A DNA stretch of 6,500 nucleotides from the NCBI GenBank assembly GCA_028685945.1, contig JAQUCZ010000065.1, forward strand, positions 1-6,500, in the 5' to 3' direction. This document shows, in pieces, positions 5,306 through 6,500 of the stretch. The stretch's first letter is position 1; every line of letters starts with the position of its first letter. The translations under genes were made by a program, and so were the position numbers. The notes beneath the pieces were generated by a model. It did not search any database. It had not been told where the DNA came from and was given only the letters and a program-made list of their open reading frames with translations. Source of the stretch: Sulfurimonadaceae bacterium (GTDB lineage Bacteria > Campylobacterota > Campylobacteria > Campylobacterales > Sulfurimonadaceae).

Positions 5306-5781
5306 AACGATCTCCAAAGCACGTAGTTTTTTTTCACTTCGCACAGCGCTTGAAGTGCCAAAAACACGAACGAAAGGGGTAAAAGAGATTTCACGAGATA
5401 GCGATACCCAAGCCCTCCCGGATCGGAAGAGGCTTCATTTTGCACGAAACTCATATGGACGAAGTCGATCCCCAAATAGACGATCAAAAACGAAAAAGGG
5501 AGGATAAAAAAGAGTGCGGCAAAGATATCGACAACCGCTTTGGTTTTGGGAGTAAAACGGTGGTACAAAATATCGACCCGTACGTGTGCGCCCTCTTTGA
5601 GGGTATAGGCTATGGCAAACAGAATCACGACGTCAAAAAGGTGCCATTCCAGCTCCTGAAGCGCCAAAGAACCGCCCGAAAAAATATAACGCATCGTTGC
5701 ATCGTATACCACCAAAATCACCAAAGCCGCAAGTACGAGCGCGGTAAGGTAACCCAAATAGGTTGTCGTTTTTGCTATCAT
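5302..5781 (-). CDS. dctQ: TRAP transporter small permease (DctQ / FcbT2 type)
   Basis: A 159-residue inner-membrane protein with four hydrophobic segments (about 9-28, 46-61, 85-106, 129-148), the usual plan of the small TRAP subunit that docks onto DctM. The segment ELEWHLFDVVILFAIAYTLK (43-62), then HVRVDILYHR (66-75) and DPGGLGYRYLVKSLLPL (120-136), fits the branch of the mannitol/chloroaromatic-type systems (COG4665), which also includes keto-acid transporters such as the TakP system. The start has AAAGGG five bases upstream and lies 22 bases after the murF stop, so it is probably transcribed with murF. It overlaps dctM by four bases. The substrate is not evident; the branch assignment comes from recalled motifs, not an alignment. 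Confidence 0.93.
   Translation of the reverse strand: MIAKTTTYLGYLTALVLAALVILVVYDATMRYIFSGGSLALQELEWHLFDVVILFAIAYTLKEGAHVRVDILYHRFTPKTKAVVDIFAALFFILPFSFLIVYLGIDFVHMSFVQNEASSDPGGLGYRYLVKSLLPLSFVFLALQALCEVKKNYVLWRSL
5312..5315 (-). promoter_or_regulatory. Ribosome binding site of dctM
   Basis: GGAG six bases before the ATG at 5305, inside the end of dctQ. It decides the dctM start and supports coupled synthesis of the two membrane subunits. Confidence 0.75.
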
Positions 5782-5803
5782 TGCCGCCCTTTACATGCCA
5801 TGA

Positions 5804-6500
5804 CTAGATAAAGTTGGGTGCATCGTTGGCAAATAAAATAATATCGCCCGCTTTTGTTTGGTTTGCCAAAACGTCGGTCAGCCCCGATTTATTCCCCAAG
5901 AAAAGGGTGTTTTTCACGCTAAGATGTTTTCTAAACAGCTCCGCATTAAGCGAACCCGTGACAATTACGATATCAAAAACCTTATTGATCGCTTCGATGA
6001 GTTGCAGATTAAGCGCATCGGAACTCTCGACAAGCCCCGGCGTTACGATCACTTTGCGCCCTTGATGGAGCGAACAAAGTCGCACACCCTCAAGCATCCC
6101 GTCGATGTTGCCGTTGTAGCCGTCGTCTATAATCAGCTTGCCGCCCGCTTTTATCATCTGAAGTCTGTGTTCTACGGGTTCGAGCGATGCAACCGCTTTT
6201 TGAATCTCCTCGTTGCTCATGCCGCAATCTTTAGCGATACGTACCGCTACGGCAATGTTCATCGTCTGAAAAGCGCCCAAAACGGAGGTTTGAAGCTCCA
6301 GCCTTTCACCTTCGAGTTCCAAAGTAAATTTCGTCCCCTCCAAAGTCGCTTCGACGTTTGTAACCTCCGAGCCGAAAAAAGTGACTTTGGGATGGGGTTC
6401 ATCGGTCACCGAGTTATGAATATAAGCTTTTTCAAGGCGCGGCGACTGCATAATTTCAAGCTTCGTCGCAATGATATTTCGGAGGGTTTTAAAATACTCC
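5804..6500 (-). CDS. murF: UDP-MurNAc-tripeptide--D-Ala-D-Ala ligase MurF (partial, 5' end outside window)
   Basis: The frame is open to base 6500 and the visible 231 residues are the C-terminal half; full MurF is about 450-490 residues. MurF is the cytoplasmic ATP-dependent ligase that adds D-Ala-D-Ala to the UDP-MurNAc tripeptide. Seen are the end of the central Mur-ligase domain, with MNIAVAVRIAKDCGMS and VEHRLQMIKAGGK, and the start of the C-terminal domain with IIDDGYNGNIDGML, GRKVIVTPGLVES, DIVIVTGSLNAE and the closing GDIILFANDAPNFI. The DDGYNGN motif replaces the DDSYNANP common elsewhere, which I associate with Campylobacterota. The methionine encoded at 6451 is internal, since family-like sequence continues upstream of it. 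dctQ follows after 22 bases in the same direction. Confidence 0.93.
   Translation of the reverse strand, partial: EYFKTLRNIIATKLEIMQSPRLEKAYIHNSVTDEPHPKVTFFGSEVTNVEATLEGTKFTLELEGERLELQTSVLGAFQTMNIAVAVRIAKDCGMSNEEIQKAVASLEPVEHRLQMIKAGGKLIIDDGYNGNIDGMLEGVRLCSLHQGRKVIVTPGLVESSDALNLQLIEAINKVFDIVIVTGSLNAELFRKHLSVKNTLFLGNKSGLTDVLANQTKAGDIILFANDAPNFI

Noticed and set aside
5306..5344. 13-residue N-terminal extension of DctM
   Set aside because: It lies inside dctQ, and the ATG at 5305 has GGAG at six bases and fits the family start.
4149..5811. Long plus-strand open frames opposite dctM, dctQ and the end of murF
   Set aside because: They are antisense to well supported genes, show low-complexity Ser/Thr/Ala/Lys-rich translations and match no family.

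Overview
The window looks like chromosomal DNA of a Campylobacterota (formerly Epsilonproteobacteria) member, plausibly a Sulfurimonas, Sulfuricurvum or Sulfurovum relative. The reasons are the style of the MurF C-terminal half (EHR, then a DDGYNGN motif), a HIT-family protein in the same gene string (as I recall, murF and a HIT gene are neighbours in Helicobacter), and short operon spacings with purine-rich ribosome sites. The genus is inference. All six supported genes lie on the minus strand, so transcription runs from right to left.

Right part (about 6500 to 4022): the 3' half of murF (peptidoglycan precursor ligase, entering from beyond the window), then 22 bases later dctQ and dctM. These are the two membrane subunits of a TRAP transporter, most like the FcbT2/FcbT3 (mannitol/chloroaromatic or keto-acid) type, and they overlap by ATGA. 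No DctP-type binding protein gene is present in the window.

Middle (about 4021 to 3673): a gene-free spacer of about 350 bases that is far from empty. It holds (i) a 180-base MITE-like element with 13-base imperfect terminal inverted repeats starting CTGA and flanked by perfect 8-base direct repeats TTAAATAA, one of which contains the dctM stop codon; (ii) a 74-base REPIN-like unit made of two inverted 25-base copies, each starting GGAG and each containing an 8-base-pair hairpin; and (iii) a sigma70-like promoter with an operator-like palindrome over its -35 box.

Left part (3672 to 1): that promoter probably drives a three-gene unit. It comprises a secreted PhnD-family periplasmic binding protein, a membrane PAS-GGDEF-EAL protein joined to it by an ATGA overlap, and a HIT-family nucleotide hydrolase or transferase whose ribosome site lies against the GGDEF-EAL stop codon. 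The GGDEF half is degenerate and the EAL half keeps all expected catalytic residues, so the protein is probably a c-di-GMP phosphodiesterase. The most interesting proposal is that the PhnD-like protein is not a transporter component. It would be the periplasmic ligand sensor for the c-di-GMP enzyme, in the way NspS serves MbaA or the PhnD-like AioX serves the kinase AioS. A cysteine in its ligand-contact loop makes a metal(loid) or thiol-reactive ligand worth testing.
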